NCBI GenBank assembly: GCA_016124895.1
Contig: WGMU01000036.1
Span: forward strand, 30,769-94,768
DNA: 64,000 nt
Source of the DNA: a bacterium
GTDB taxonomy: Bacteria; Planctomycetota; Planctomycetia; Planctomycetales; Planctomycetaceae
Reading direction: 5' to 3'
Below the pieces are notes generated by a model. That model did no database searches. It was not told the origin of the DNA and saw nothing but the letters and a program-made list of their open reading frames with translations. How positions within the stretch are numbered: position 1 is the stretch's first letter; each line of letters starts with the position of its first letter. The translations under genes and the position numbers were made by a program. Positions 36,809-46,878 of the stretch are shown piece by piece.

Positions 36809-38838
36809 ATGAGGCGCGGACTACTTGTCTGTGTAACGGCTGCGGAGTCCCTCCGCAGGACTCGCCAGTCCGCGAGGATCAGGCCGAGCAGGATCAGCAG
36901 TGCGATCAGAATCAGCCAACCGGTCGATGTATCAATCTCGAGCAGCGACGGCGGTTCGGTGGAGGCCGGAGGACGCGTGCCGGACTGCCGAGCTATCAGG
37001 TTCGATTCGACGCCGTCAAAGAAGTTGACGGCGAAGCGTTCGATGAGCTGGTTGCCGCGAGTGAGAATGTAAATGCCCGCGTGTTCGATGGCCGGAAGTT
37101 CGATCAGGCCGAGTGTCGAGATGGGACGCGATGTTTTGCCGTGTGTCAGCGTCAGCTCGACCGGCTCCTGCAGTGACGCCGCCGGCTCAGTCTCGTCTGT
37201 CGCGTCATTCGGCGAGGGACTCAGAACGGACGACGCGATGCGAAAGCGCACGTCTTCGTTGATGCGGAAGTTCCAGCGGCTCAGGCCCGGCAGCGCCTGC
37301 TGACGCAGGGTGATCAGATTGCTGATCAGAATCGGCCAGTCGGGACTTTCGGTCAGGTTCGACCGAGCGAGGTCGATGTTCAGCGCGTACGCAGTTGTTG
37401 CCGAGCCGGTCAGTTGAATGAGCAGCGGCAGCGATCCGCAGGAAATAACGGGCGAGTAACCAGCGTCGAGCGGACGCACTCCACCCCAGACGACTCCGCC
37501 GAGTTGCACGCCTTCCAGCAGCGGATGTCGCTTATCGAGCAGGTACGGACCTGAGACGGTGACAGGGCTGGCTTCGGCAGTCGATTGCGGAGTAGCAGTC
37601 GCGAGTTTGTCTCCCGTCGACGCATCTGCCACGAGCGCTGAATTGCTGACTTCGGAAGACACATTTGCTTCTGCACTGGTCGTCGGGCCTGCTTGAGTAT
37701 CGGGAAACGGACCCAGCGCGAGCAGCCATTCGTCGCGACGTAAATCCAGCCGCTTACCGGCCGGGGCGATCACGAGATCTGCGTTCGTCTGGCTCAGTGA
37801 GACTGCCGGAATCTGTGACAGCACGCGGAACACGCTTTCGCGTCGTGCATCATCAGCCGGCAACCGAATGTCGACTTTGACGGTTCGCAATCGGGGCTCG
37901 ATCAGTGTGACCCTGCTGTCGACTGCGAGTCCGTCGTCAGTGCCGAGCAGCACGATCGTCAGCTCGCCCGCTCCGCCGGGCACATCCGTCTGCAGTGCCG
38001 ATTCTGCCCCTGCGTTCAGACTGAGAGGCGATTCAAACACCGGTTTTCCATCGACGAGCCCACGCACCGTAACGGTCTGGGGACGAGGCCCGAGATTCTT
38101 CACTCGGAGAAACACAGTGCCACGAAGTGTTGCCGGATCGATCGACCAGTACGCTGACGTGATCGCGAGATTGGCCAGCGGCAGGCCGGTCGCAACAACC
38201 TCGACGGACTCGGGGATGGCGGCAGTCGCCCCGATGTCGGAATCCGTATCGGCATCGCCAGGCAATCGGTCCGTCAGAAACAGAACCTGACCGCCGTCCT
38301 CAGCAAGCTGAACGGCGAGGTCGAGGGCAGACTGCGGCGAGTGACCAGGAAGCTCGGGCTGCCAGTCTGCGAGCGCCGTATTCGCCTCGGGCCATTCGAC
38401 CGCCGGCCCGGCGAGCAGCGTCGGTCGGCGACCTGTGACGATCAGAGTGACGCGACTGCCGTCCGGTGATGCTTCAAGGCGCTGTGCCAGTTCCGCAATT
38501 GCCCGTTCGCGCGACGAGATTCCGTCGCCACCGACAGCCGCCATCGACGCGGAATTGTCGAGCACAACGATGAAGTGCGCGACGCCCTCGGGATTTGAGA
38601 ACCGCGGTTGCGACAGCAGCAACGTCAGCAGCAGGGCGGCCAGGAGTTCGAGCAGCAGCGACGGCGTGATCGGCAGCCGTTCGCGGCGGCGGCCTTCGAT
38701 CGGAATCCGCTGCTCGACACCCCACAGATGCAGACCGCCGATCAGCCGCGGCGGAAAGCGGCGGTGAAACAGATGCAGCACGACAATCGCTGGCAACGCC
38801 AGCAGGCCGAGCAGTCCCCAGGGATTGGCAAAAAACAT
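36757..38838 (-). CDS. BatA-like membrane protein with von Willebrand A domain
   Basis: 693 residues. The N-terminus (WGLLGLLALPAIVVLHLFHRR) is the BatA/aerotolerance-operon N-terminal membrane domain, with a second helix near 58-78. A von Willebrand A domain follows (about 88-220): FIVVLDNSASMAAV is the DxSxS metal-ion-dependent adhesion site and QVLFLTDRLPGD is the later Asp. The long middle part is beta-rich, and a last helix lies near 640-660 (GWLILIALLILLGLILADW). With the DUF58 gene just upstream this matches MoxR/DUF58/BatA-type operons, but no MoxR ATPase is in the window. Confidence 0.85.
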   Translation of the reverse strand: MFFANPWGLLGLLALPAIVVLHLFHRRFPPRLIGGLHLWGVEQRIPIEGRRRERLPITPSLLLELLAALLLTLLLSQPRFSNPEGVAHFIVVLDNSASMAAVGGDGISSRERAIAELAQRLEASPDGSRVTLIVTGRRPTLLAGPAVEWPEANTALADWQPELPGHSPQSALDLAVQLAEDGGQVLFLTDRLPGDADTDSDIGATAAIPESVEVVATGLPLANLAITSAYWSIDPATLRGTVFLRVKNLGPRPQTVTVRGLVDGKPVFESPLSLNAGAESALQTDVPGGAGELTIVLLGTDDGLAVDSRVTLIEPRLRTVKVDIRLPADDARRESVFRVLSQIPAVSLSQTNADLVIAPAGKRLDLRRDEWLLALGPFPDTQAGPTTSAEANVSSEVSNSALVADASTGDKLATATPQSTAEASPVTVSGPYLLDKRHPLLEGVQLGGVVWGGVRPLDAGYSPVISCGSLPLLIQLTGSATTAYALNIDLARSNLTESPDWPILISNLITLRQQALPGLSRWNFRINEDVRFRIASSVLSPSPNDATDETEPAASLQEPVELTLTHGKTSRPISTLGLIELPAIEHAGIYILTRGNQLIERFAVNFFDGVESNLIARQSGTRPPASTEPPSLLEIDTSTGWLILIALLILLGLILADWRVLRRDSAAVTQTSSPRLIHRRAPSTGGGQTPSNV

Positions 38839-38928
38839 CGTGCAGCGAACTCTGTTTCAGAATATGGCAGGGTGGAGGGCCGGTTACGAAGCACAGAAAA
38901 CTGTCGCGAAAGTCGCCGATGTCGTGGC

Positions 38929-38982
38929 GTGTGCCACTGGCTCTGTCAGTGCTTCGATTCACTGGTAGAGCCAGCGGCACAC
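38929..38982. repeat. REP-like inverted repeat with 24-base dispersed unit
   Basis: Arms of 23 bases at 38929-38951 and 38960-38982 match at 20 of 23 positions after reverse complementing; the loop is 8 bases. The left arm is a second copy of the unit found at 22337-22360. It lies between two co-directional genes. Confidence 0.75.
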
Positions 38983-39032
38983 AACCAACGTGGTTGTCGG
39001 ACTCGGTTACCGAATCGTGTGCCGTGTGTTCA

Positions 39033-39890
39033 TTATGCCCGAGGCGTCAGCATACCGGCCGGGGCGAGGGCTTCGCGACAGGCGCCGGCCAGCCCGAGGT
39101 CGGCGTTGAGCGTCACGAATCTTGCTCCCGCTCGAACACTCTGCGACTGCAGGTCCTGCTGCAACCGGTGCAGCCGTTCGAGGTATTCGCCAATCGTCGC
39201 CCGGTTCAGATACAGATGTGTCTCGGCGGCGGTCTCGGCATCGATCAGTCGCGTGCCGGACGCTTCGGCTGGACTGAGTTCCCAGTCGCTGAGAATCTGC
39301 ACGAGCCACAGCTCGCTGGCTTCGCGTCGCAGCCGCGTGATGAGCGATTCCGGATCGAAGGGAAACAGAAAATCGCTGAGGACAACGCGCATCGCCTGCC
39401 GCCTCAGAGGAACTCCATTGGAACGCAACAATTCGTCGAGACCGGTCTTCGCATTGAAGTCGACTTCGCGCAGCCGGTGCAGGGATTCGACAGTCAGACC
39501 TTCCGGGGGTGAGGTGTCGGCGGCGAGCCAGACAACCGGCGAGCCTCCCAGCGACGCTGACAACAGACTGAAGACAGCAGCGAGTTGTTGCGCCAGTTGC
39601 GACTTCGCCCCTGAGGTCGTCATCGAACATGACAGATCGAGCAGCACTTCGACACGCGGGCTGACCTCTTCGCGATAAAGGCGAACCATCAGAGCGTCGG
39701 ATCGGGCATACGCGGCCCAGTCGAGATGCCGGATGTCGTCGCCTGGCAGGTATTCCCGGTACTCCTGAAATTCGAGCGACGTTCCCGTGCCGCGACCGAG
39801 CAGTTCGCCGGAACGCCCGGCCGAAGTCTGCCGCGGCACGCCGAGCGAGTAATCAGCCAGCACTCGTTGAACATCGGGATCATTCCGCAT
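39033..39890 (-). CDS. DUF58 domain-containing protein
   Basis: 285 residues from the ATG at 39890, six bases after a GGAG ribosome-binding site; a TTG codon just upstream is a less likely start. The DUF58 signature GTSLEFQEYREYLPGDDIRHLDW lies near residues 36-58, followed by a vWA-like fold starting VEVLLDLSCSMTT (DxSxS-like). The family works with MoxR ATPases and BatA-type proteins in protein complex assembly or stress tolerance, on the cytoplasmic side. It lies 26 bases after the aldo/keto reductase gene and upstream of the BatA-like gene, so the three are likely one transcription unit. Confidence 0.9.
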   Translation of the reverse strand: MRNDPDVQRVLADYSLGVPRQTSAGRSGELLGRGTGTSLEFQEYREYLPGDDIRHLDWAAYARSDALMVRLYREEVSPRVEVLLDLSCSMTTSGAKSQLAQQLAAVFSLLSASLGGSPVVWLAADTSPPEGLTVESLHRLREVDFNAKTGLDELLRSNGVPLRRQAMRVVLSDFLFPFDPESLITRLRREASELWLVQILSDWELSPAEASGTRLIDAETAAETHLYLNRATIGEYLERLHRLQQDLQSQSVRAGARFVTLNADLGLAGACREALAPAGMLTPRA

Positions 39891-39916
39891 CAAGGTCTCC
39901 TGCCTTCAGAGTCGGT

Positions 39917-40927
39917 TCAAACTGCGCCGCGTGACACCGGCTGGCCGCGTTCGATCAGTGCTTGATCGATGGCAGCAAGGTCGTCCGCTGAAAGCTGCCA
40001 GGTCATTGCGGAGGCTGTCTCGCGGATCTGTTCCGGACGTTTTGCTCCGCAGAGTGCCGTTGTGATTCCCGTCTGCAGGATCGTCCAGTTGATGACGAGG
40101 TCGGCAACGGTGCGACCGAGGCCGTCCGCGATGCCACGCAGCTTCTCGACGAAGTCTTGATTCTTCCGCCATTCGTCGCCCTGAAACATCGGGTACTTCG
40201 CTCGACCGTCGCCCGCAGCGAAAACGTGATCACGCGGCAGTTTGCCGGCCAGCAGCCCTTTCAGCAGTGGCCAGTAAACGGCGGCGGCGACGTTGTGCCC
40301 GATGCACCAGGGAAGCTGAGACTGTTCAATCTCGCGCTGCAGCATGTTGAAGTGCGGCTGGTACGCCGTCAGCGGGCAGACTGCGTGAAACTCAGCGAGC
40401 TGTTCGACCGTCGCGTTCGACAGTCCTGCCGCCAGAACCTTTCCGGTGTCGATGAGCTGTCGAATCGCGCCCGCGGACTCGGCAAGCGGAACTGCTGGAT
40501 CAGGAGCGTGCAGGTAGTAAAGCTCGACGCGATCCGTTCCGAGCCGCTGCAGACTTTCGTCGCATTCACGCCGCAGTGTCTTTGGCCGACCATTGTGAAT
40601 GGTTTTGTCGTCTTCCCAGTGCAGGCCACCTTTGGTCGCGATGATAATCTCGTCGCGGTGGCTGCCGAGCACGCGGCCGATCATCCGCTCACTCTCGCCT
40701 GCGCGGCCGTAGCAGTAGGCTGTATCGAAGAAGTTGATACCCGCGTCAAAGGCTGCACGCAGTGTCGCTTCGCTCTGTTCGACCGTGACGTCGAGGCTCG
40801 TGATCCCGGTGATCGGCCAGCAGCCCATCGCAACTGGCGTCACTTCGATGCCGGAATTTCCCAGCGGTCGTCGCACTTGCAGAACCCTCACGTCGTGTGC
40901 CTCAGAAGATTTTCCTGGACGGATCAT
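39917..40927 (-). CDS. Aldo/keto reductase
   Basis: 336 residues from the ATG at 40927; the frame extends to a TTG at 40951. It is an (alpha/beta)8 barrel NADP-dependent oxidoreductase. Catalytic residues are visible: Asp in FFDTAYCYG, Tyr four residues later, Lys in ATKGG and His in YYLHAPD. NWTILQTGITTALCGAKRPEQI toward the end is the cofactor-binding region. The substrate is unknown; the class reduces aldehydes, ketones or sugars. Its stop is 26 bases before the DUF58 start. Confidence 0.9.
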   Translation of the reverse strand: MIRPGKSSEAHDVRVLQVRRPLGNSGIEVTPVAMGCWPITGITSLDVTVEQSEATLRAAFDAGINFFDTAYCYGRAGESERMIGRVLGSHRDEIIIATKGGLHWEDDKTIHNGRPKTLRRECDESLQRLGTDRVELYYLHAPDPAVPLAESAGAIRQLIDTGKVLAAGLSNATVEQLAEFHAVCPLTAYQPHFNMLQREIEQSQLPWCIGHNVAAAVYWPLLKGLLAGKLPRDHVFAAGDGRAKYPMFQGDEWRKNQDFVEKLRGIADGLGRTVADLVINWTILQTGITTALCGAKRPEQIRETASAMTWQLSADDLAAIDQALIERGQPVSRGAV

Positions 40928-41020
40928 TGCCGTCGAGGATCGGGCGGGCAACGCGCGAGGCGGAGTTCTTCGCGGCTGACGGGGAACGTCACGCGGGTTT
41001 CGCCGACGAGTGCTGCAGCT

Positions 41021-41362
41021 TCAGCGTTGTCGGCTCGAAGCACGCTCGCGCAGTTCGGCCAGCCGCTGCGTCTTCTGCTGTCTGGCAATCCGCAGCCGTT
41101 CTTCCAGCGGGATCGTCGGGACGTTCTGGGTGAGTCGACGGCCGCGGGGGCGTTCGCTGGTGACGGACGCTCCCGCGCTGTGGCTCATCACCGGGAAGGA
41201 ATTATCGGACTGCTGGAAGTAGCTTTGCACGGCGGTTCCAAACGACTGGACGCCGCCGATGCACACAGTCACGACGAGCGCCAGCAGCGCAGCGTGCTGG
41301 GCGGAAGTGGAACCGGATTCGTTCAACAGGGCTTGTTTGAACGGACTGAAGCTGTGAAACAT
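41021..41362 (-). CDS. Flp-type pilin-like protein (orphan)
   Basis: 113 residues. NESGSTSAQHAALLALVVTVCIGGVQSFG near residues 14-42 has the shape of a Flp/type IVb pilin: a short basic leader, a Gly-containing processing region, then one hydrophobic helix of about 20 residues. The canonical Glu5-Tyr of Flp pilins (EY) is replaced by QH, so it may be a diverged pilin. The C-terminal 60 residues are Arg-rich and unusual for a pilin. No prepilin peptidase or Tad secretion genes are nearby. The ribosome-binding site is weak. Confidence 0.5.
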   Translation of the reverse strand: MFHSFSPFKQALLNESGSTSAQHAALLALVVTVCIGGVQSFGTAVQSYFQQSDNSFPVMSHSAGASVTSERPRGRRLTQNVPTIPLEERLRIARQQKTQRLAELRERASSRQR

Positions 41363-41760
41363 GGAACGCTCGCATCTACGGAGAGAGAGGACGGGGCAAC
41401 TCTAGACCGCCCGTTCTCGTGTCGAGATCCTCTCTGCCGTCGGCGATCAACACACGATAACCAGCCTCGGTGATCAATCCGGTCGTGCAGATCATCCCGC
41501 GGCGTCTCCGGCGAACCGGGAGGCGGACACCCGAGGTCGTCGTCTGCCGGAAGTTCTCAGCCGCACGTCGATTCAGCGCCTTCCTGTCGAGCAGCCATCC
41601 GTCAGCGGGATGTCTGATTCCGTGCGCAGACTGAACTTTCTGATTGGCGCAGCGTGTTTTGAGAAGACCGCGAACCCATACTTCCCGCCATCGCTCGTCA
41701 GCGACAAACCAACGGAAACGGGATTCCGACGCGGCTGAACCTCTACTGCGGAACGAGATT
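41363..41760. other. Divergent gene-free spacer
   Basis: About 400 bases between the pilin-like and archease genes. Overlapping frames are Arg-rich and shadow-like, and I see no convincing regulatory element. Confidence 0.4.
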
Positions 41761-42171
41761 ATGTTCGAGCTGTTTGACCACACGGCTGATCTGGGGATCC
41801 GCGTCCGGGGGGCGTCGCTGAATGATCTGTTTCGTGAGGCGGCAACTGCGCTGACGCAGTGTCTGGTCGGGCGACCTGACGCGATTCAGCCACTGTCGGA
41901 AACGAGCTGCGAACTTGAGTCGCCGGATCTGGAGTACCTGTTTTTCGACTGGCTCAGCGAGCTGCTGTACCGTTTTGATGGCGAAGGGTTTGTCGTCGCC
42001 GATTGCGATGTCAACGTGACCGGGACCTCACTGAAAGCAACGCTGCGTGGTGAAGCGTTTGATCCGTCGCGGCACGAGTACTCACACGAAGTCAAAGCGA
42101 TCACGTATCACGGGCTGCGCGTTGAGCGGGACGAGGACGGCTGGCAGGCGGAGGTCATCGTCGATATTTGA
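41761..42171 (+). CDS. Archease
   Basis: 136 residues from the ATG at 41761; the upstream open frame is not part of the family. FELFDHTADLGIRVRG at the N-terminus is the archease signature with the conserved Asp-His, and HEVKAITYHGL near residue 108 is the second conserved motif. Archease activates the RNA ligase RtcB by speeding its guanylylation and turnover. No rtcB gene lies in the window. The gene converges with the PilZ gene, 15 bases apart. Confidence 0.9.
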   Translation: MFELFDHTADLGIRVRGASLNDLFREAATALTQCLVGRPDAIQPLSETSCELESPDLEYLFFDWLSELLYRFDGEGFVVADCDVNVTGTSLKATLRGEAFDPSRHEYSHEVKAITYHGLRVERDEDGWQAEVIVDI

Positions 42172-42186
42172 GCCCACTGTGGTGGC

Positions 42187-43011
42187 TCAGTTCGAGGCTT
42201 CCAGCAGATGCCGATAACGTGCGCGCTGCTCGGTGGTCAGCAGTTTGAGCGCCCTCGCTTTGGCTGCGGCCGCGGACTGCCGCGATTCCTGACTTCCGCC
42301 AGCGAGGATCTCGACCATCGATCTCTCCTGTGATTCGGACAGGCCGAGTTCGATCGTCAGATCATTCCAGTCGAGGTCGCGGTTTCCGGCCAGTGCTTTG
42401 GCAGAGCGGCTTTCGCGCGTAAAGAAATCGAGGATGCTGGGTTCGCGCGGACCTGTCTGACTTCGTTCCCGCAGTACGGCCTCGCGTCGCAGTCGTGCCT
42501 GCTCGCGGCGATACTCAAACGCACGTGACCGTTCTTCTGATGTCAGCGCCGCCGACGTTGCTGCTTCGTCTGCCTGAAACGCGGCAAAAGGATTGAAGTC
42601 GAAATACAGCGAGACGGCGACAACACTCAGACCGAGGCACATCACGAAACTGATGATCGTAAACGGGCAGACGAACGAGCCGTTCGCGAACAGTGATTTT
42701 CCCAGCCAGAACTGAGCCACGTCCGTCATTGCGGCGTCTGTCACACGCCGCACGCCGACGTACTGAAAAGCGTCTTCCGGTCGCGTATGGATGACTTCGC
42801 ATTCATGGACCGAATCCTCGGCGATCAGCCGCAGAAGCGAGCCGATCGGAATGTGCAGACCGCGGAAGAGCAGCAGGCCGAAACCACTGGCCGAGACATC
42901 TGACACGACGGCATCGTGCTCTTCGCCATCGATGATGACGATTGCCTGCGCACGCTCAGACGACGCGCCAAAACGCTTCGCCGTGCGGTGTTCTTCAGCA
43001 ATCGTCGACAC
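42187..43011 (-). CDS. PilZ-domain membrane protein
   Basis: 274 residues from a GTG at 43011, seven bases after GGAG; an ATG at 43044 is the alternative. Residues about 8-100 form a PilZ-like beta barrel: RTAKRFGA at the start, then DGEEHDAVVSDVSASGFGLLL and GSLLRLI. The RxxxR part of the c-di-GMP motif is only partly kept, while DVSASG matches the D/NxSxxG part. One membrane helix lies at about 118-140 (FTIISFVMCLGLSVVAVSLYF). The C-terminal 120 residues are a charged helical region ending LLTTEQRARYRHLLE, reminiscent of LTxxQ proteins. A role in c-di-GMP or envelope signalling is possible. Confidence 0.65.
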   Translation of the reverse strand: MSTIAEEHRTAKRFGASSERAQAIVIIDGEEHDAVVSDVSASGFGLLLFRGLHIPIGSLLRLIAEDSVHECEVIHTRPEDAFQYVGVRRVTDAAMTDVAQFWLGKSLFANGSFVCPFTIISFVMCLGLSVVAVSLYFDFNPFAAFQADEAATSAALTSEERSRAFEYRREQARLRREAVLRERSQTGPREPSILDFFTRESRSAKALAGNRDLDWNDLTIELGLSESQERSMVEILAGGSQESRQSAAAAKARALKLLTTEQRARYRHLLEASN

Positions 43012-43234
43012 AGTCACTCTCCGCCTGATTTCCACGCAGGCCATTCCGCGGAACCCGCTCCGAAGCTTACTCCGCGGACGCATCGACACTCGGGCAGCAC
43101 GAGGGATCGTCTGGTGCGGATTCGCGATCGACGCACACTGCGAGAAATTGACAGGTCGCAACAACGTCAGGTCGGAACGACGCTGCCTCTTGTGACGTGA
43201 TGTCACGTCACTCCGAGACTGCGGGGAAGCAGGT

Positions 43235-46200
43235 CTACGCGGCCGGAAACGCCTCGGCCGCGCGGTCCTTGATTCCGCGCAGATCGAGCTTGCCTGTCCC
43301 GAGCAACGGGATCTCGTCGACTTCGACAAAGCTGTCGGCGGACGGGAGCCATAGATTCGGCAGGCCGGCGGTGGAGAGTTCTTTCAGGACCTGATCGATC
43401 GGCTTCGAGAACGGTTTGTGGAGCACGATGATTCGCTCGCCCTTCTGCTCGTCGGGGACGGCCGTCACAGCGACACGGACTTCCGGCTCGTCAGATGAAC
43501 CATCGTCGATGATCCGCGCCAGTTCCTCTTCGATGCGAAGATGCGGCACCATTTCGCCACCGATCTTTGAAAAGCGGCTCAGACGACCGGTGATCGAAAT
43601 AAAGCCGTCGTCGTCAATGACCGCAATATCGCCGGTGTTGTACCAGCCGTCTCTGATGACTTCGGCAGTCTTTTCGGGATGGTTCAAGTAGCCGAGCATG
43701 ACGTTCGGGCCTTTGATGTGCAGCAGGCCCGGTTTGTTGAGTCCCAGTTCCTCACCCGTGTCCGGATCGACAATTCGCGCAGCAACGTTTGGGACTGGAC
43801 GACCGACCGTGCCCATTTTCGTGCCGGTCTGCCCCTGGGCAGCGGCATTGTTGCGATGATCTGGCACGTTCGCGGCGGCCAGCGGCGACAGTTCAGTCGT
43901 GCCGAAACCTTCCGTCGGCCAGACGCCGAACTTCTCGTGGAAGGCTTCGGCCAGACTCATCGGCAGTTTTTCGGCACCGCAGATTGCGAGGTCCATGTGC
44001 GACATCTGCTCGGAAGTGCAGCGTTTGAGGTACGTCTTCAGGAACGTTGGCGTCGCGGCGATGATCGTAATCCGGTGCTCTTCGCACAGCTTGCCGATCA
44101 TCCGGCTGTCGAGCGGATTGAAGTGGTAGACACCCTTTGGTTCGAGCGTCATCGGCAGCCACAGCATCAGCGAGTACCCGAAGCTGTGAAAGAACGGCAG
44201 CACACCAAGCAGCACGTCAGTCGTCTTGATCTGGAAGAGCTGATCTGCGGAGTAGATGTTTGACGCGACGTTCTTGTGTGAAAGCATCACGCCTTTGGGT
44301 TCGCCGGTTGAGCCTGATGTAAAGATGATCGTCATCAGGTCGTCGGGATTGATCGCGGTCAGCCCGAGTCGCCGTTCCAGAACACTCAGTGGTTCGACCG
44401 CCGCGGAAACGAGCGAACAGACCTTATCGAGCCCCGTGGACTGCTCCTTGATATCCTCAGCGAAGATCAGTTCCGCATCGAGTTCCATCGGTTTCTTTTC
44501 AAGGAACCGGCGGCTCGTAATGACGTGTTTGATGCCCGCCTCTTTGATGCAGTAATTCAGCACGTCGTCGTTGAGCGTATAGTTCAGATTGACGGCGACG
44601 CGGCCCATGATCGACAGCGCGGTGTTCGTAATGGCGCCGCCGACCGACGGAGGCAGCAGCACGCCGACGTTCTTCTCGTCTGACGGCAGCAGTCCGTGGT
44701 TAAGCACGCGGCGGAAGACCAGCGAACCAGTCAGCAGCTTCAGACCGTTGAGGTCCGTACCCGCCGAGTCGGCGACTTTCGACCGCGACTTCGCCTTGCG
44801 ACAGGCACGCAGAAACTGCCGCGCCGGAATCAGATTCGAGTGTCGATAATCCACTGCCTGCACTCCCAGTTCCTCGACAGCGCGACGCACCTTGTCGACA
44901 TTGTCCGCGTCGGTGATCGGCTCGCCGAACAGAATGGTGACCGGATACGGCCACTTGAGCGGCCGCTTCCAGAAGAAACGGCCGCCGTGATAACTGAAGA
45001 TGCTGCCCCAGAGCTGATCAAGATACGTTGGAATCACCGGCACGTCAGTCCCATCAACGATCCGCATCAGTCCGCGTTGAAACGGCTGAAGCTGGCCGGT
45101 TCGAGTCAACTGGCCTTCCGCAAAGATGCAGACCAGTTCGCCAGCCACGGCCGCTTCGCGGGCGATCTTCAGTGATCGCAGCAGCGACTTCGGTCCATCT
45201 TCGGGCTTGATCGGAATGACGCCGAATGTCCGGCAGATCCAGTTCACGAACCCCTTCCGCTCGACAAAGTCGGCGTACGCGATCATGCGGATCGGACGCT
45301 CGGAAATCATCAGCAGCAGAATTCCGTCAAGCCAGCTCACATGATTCGAGACCAGCAGTGCTCCGCCGTGTTCCGGGATGTTCTTTCGCCCGACGACGCG
45401 CACACGGTAGACCAGATGGCTGAGTGTCCAGACGAAGAAGCGGATCGTCGCCTGCGGCAGCACCTGAAACGCGTAATAGATGACGGGAATCGTCGCGAGG
45501 CCGGCCACCAGAAACACTCCGCCGGGACTCATCCCCAGCAGCTTCTTCATCAGGATGAACAGGCCAGCGGCTCCGAGAATAAACGCGAACGTCAGGAAGT
45601 TCGTCGCGGCGAGAATCGTCCCGCGGTTTTCCAGATCGCTCTGATGCTGCAGGTTCGCTTCGAGCGGAATGTCGAACAGCCCCGAACTGATTCCCAGCGT
45701 GAACAGAAACAGGCACGACAGATAAAACGACGACTGCTCCATCGGCGGCAACGTTGGATCGAACAGCGTTCCCGACACCATCAGCAGCATCGAACTGATG
45801 GCGATGCCGGTTGCTCCCAGCGGCACAATGCCCAGTTCGACCTTGTCGCCGGAAACCAGTCCAGCAATCAGGCTGCCGGCGCCGAGTCCGATGACCAGAA
45901 TCGCGCCGAGCAGACCGATCGTCTCCTTCTCCATACCCAGAGTCGTTCCTCCGAACGGATCAATGTTGCTCTGTGCCAGCGATGCCAGCATCCAAAAGAA
46001 CGCAATCCCGAGAGCCGTCCGCAGAATTCCTGAGTCAGACTTCAGGACGCGCATGTCACGCATGACAGCGGCCACAGGATTGCGCTCCCACTGCCGTTCC
46101 GGTGAGGCAGCGACCAGCCGCGGTATCAGCAAGCTCGTCAGCGTGCCAATGACGGCAACGCCAATCAACGCGGCTACCGGTAGACTTAGTGCAGCCAGCG

Positions 46201-46753
46201 ACGGTGGAACCACCAGGAGTGGTGGTTCACCAGGGAGTGGTTTGACCACGCCATAAAGCCAGTAGCCAGCAACAAAACCAACAGCCGATGCCCCGACTGT
46301 CACCAGGCCCATTGCTCCGTTCGCCCGCGACAATGCCTGGTGTGAAACAAGTTCTGGAATGGCGCCGTATTTTGATGGGCCGAACAGGGCGCTTTGTGTT
46401 CCCATCAGAGCGACGGCCGCCACGAGCAACCAGACGTTGCCCATCAATATGGCAGCGATCCCGCCTGCCATGATGACGATCTCGGCAATCTTGCAGGCGA
46501 CGATCACCGACCGCTTGCTGAAGCGATCGGCGAGATACCCGGCGGGCACAGCGAATGGCAGATACGGCAGAGTAAACGCCGCCAGTCCGATCGAAATCGC
46601 CGCATCTTCACCAAGTACCGGTTGAGCCAGACACACGGAAAACCAGCGAAACATGTTGTCGTTCAGCGCGCCTAGAAACTGGGTCGCCAGCAGGCCCAGA
46701 TAGCCGGCAGAAAACAGACGGCCGGAACTGGCCGTGTCCGATGGGTCAGGCAT
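43235..46753 (-). CDS. aas: Trifunctional LplT-PlsC-acyl-ACP synthetase (Aas-like)
   Basis: 1,172 residues with three domains. Residues about 15-415 are a twelve-helix MFS transporter resembling the lysophospholipid flippase LplT ([21 protein letters not shown]). Residues about 435-640 are a PlsC acyltransferase: SNHVSWLDG (HxxxxD) and [10 protein letters not shown]. Residues about 660-1165 are an AMP-forming acyl ligase: [18 protein letters not shown], then [11 protein letters not shown] and [18 protein letters not shown]. The chain should import lyso-phospholipids and reacylate them with an activated fatty acid, all in the inner membrane. Aas and LplT are separate proteins in E. coli; fusions of this kind occur in other bacteria. 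It reads alone on the minus strand. Confidence 0.9.
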   Translation of the reverse strand: MPDPSDTASSGRLFSAGYLGLLATQFLGALNDNMFRWFSVCLAQPVLGEDAAISIGLAAFTLPYLPFAVPAGYLADRFSKRSVIVACKIAEIVIMAGGIAAILMGNVWLLVAAVALMGTQSALFGPSKYGAIPELVSHQALSRANGAMGLVTVGASAVGFVAGYWLYGVVKPLPGEPPLLVVPPSLAALSLPVAALIGVAVIGTLTSLLIPRLVAASPERQWERNPVAAVMRDMRVLKSDSGILRTALGIAFFWMLASLAQSNIDPFGGTTLGMEKETIGLLGAILVIGLGAGSLIAGLVSGDKVELGIVPLGATGIAISSMLLMVSGTLFDPTLPPMEQSSFYLSCLFLFTLGISSGLFDIPLEANLQHQSDLENRGTILAATNFLTFAFILGAAGLFILMKKLLGMSPGGVFLVAGLATIPVIYYAFQVLPQATIRFFVWTLSHLVYRVRVVGRKNIPEHGGALLVSNHVSWLDGILLLMISERPIRMIAYADFVERKGFVNWICRTFGVIPIKPEDGPKSLLRSLKIAREAAVAGELVCIFAEGQLTRTGQLQPFQRGLMRIVDGTDVPVIPTYLDQLWGSIFSYHGGRFFWKRPLKWPYPVTILFGEPITDADNVDKVRRAVEELGVQAVDYRHSNLIPARQFLRACRKAKSRSKVADSAGTDLNGLKLLTGSLVFRRVLNHGLLPSDEKNVGVLLPPSVGGAITNTALSIMGRVAVNLNYTLNDDVLNYCIKEAGIKHVITSRRFLEKKPMELDAELIFAEDIKEQSTGLDKVCSLVSAAVEPLSVLERRLGLTAINPDDLMTIIFTSGSTGEPKGVMLSHKNVASNIYSADQLFQIKTTDVLLGVLPFFHSFGYSLMLWLPMTLEPKGVYHFNPLDSRMIGKLCEEHRITIIAATPTFLKTYLKRCTSEQMSHMDLAICGAEKLPMSLAEAFHEKFGVWPTEGFGTTELSPLAAANVPDHRNNAAAQGQTGTKMGTVGRPVPNVAARIVDPDTGEELGLNKPGLLHIKGPNVMLGYLNHPEKTAEVIRDGWYNTGDIAVIDDDGFISITGRLSRFSKIGGEMVPHLRIEEELARIIDDGSSDEPEVRVAVTAVPDEQKGERIIVLHKPFSKPIDQVLKELSTAGLPNLWLPSADSFVEVDEIPLLGTGKLDLRGIKDRAAEAFPAA

Positions 46754-46878
46754 GAGAACGTCCAGAGTGAGACCGGAAAGCCGACTGCAGCAACCGATTG
46801 CCAGCCGGCTGTCTCACAGAAGCGCAGAAACGCGGAACATATAACGTTCGGAATTGACTGCCAGTGAACGGCGTCCCG

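Noticed and set aside
41376..41783. 135-residue minus-strand frame in the pilin/archease spacer
   Set aside because: The last 40 residues look protein-like, but there is no family match by eye, it is Arg-rich, and it overlaps the archease start.
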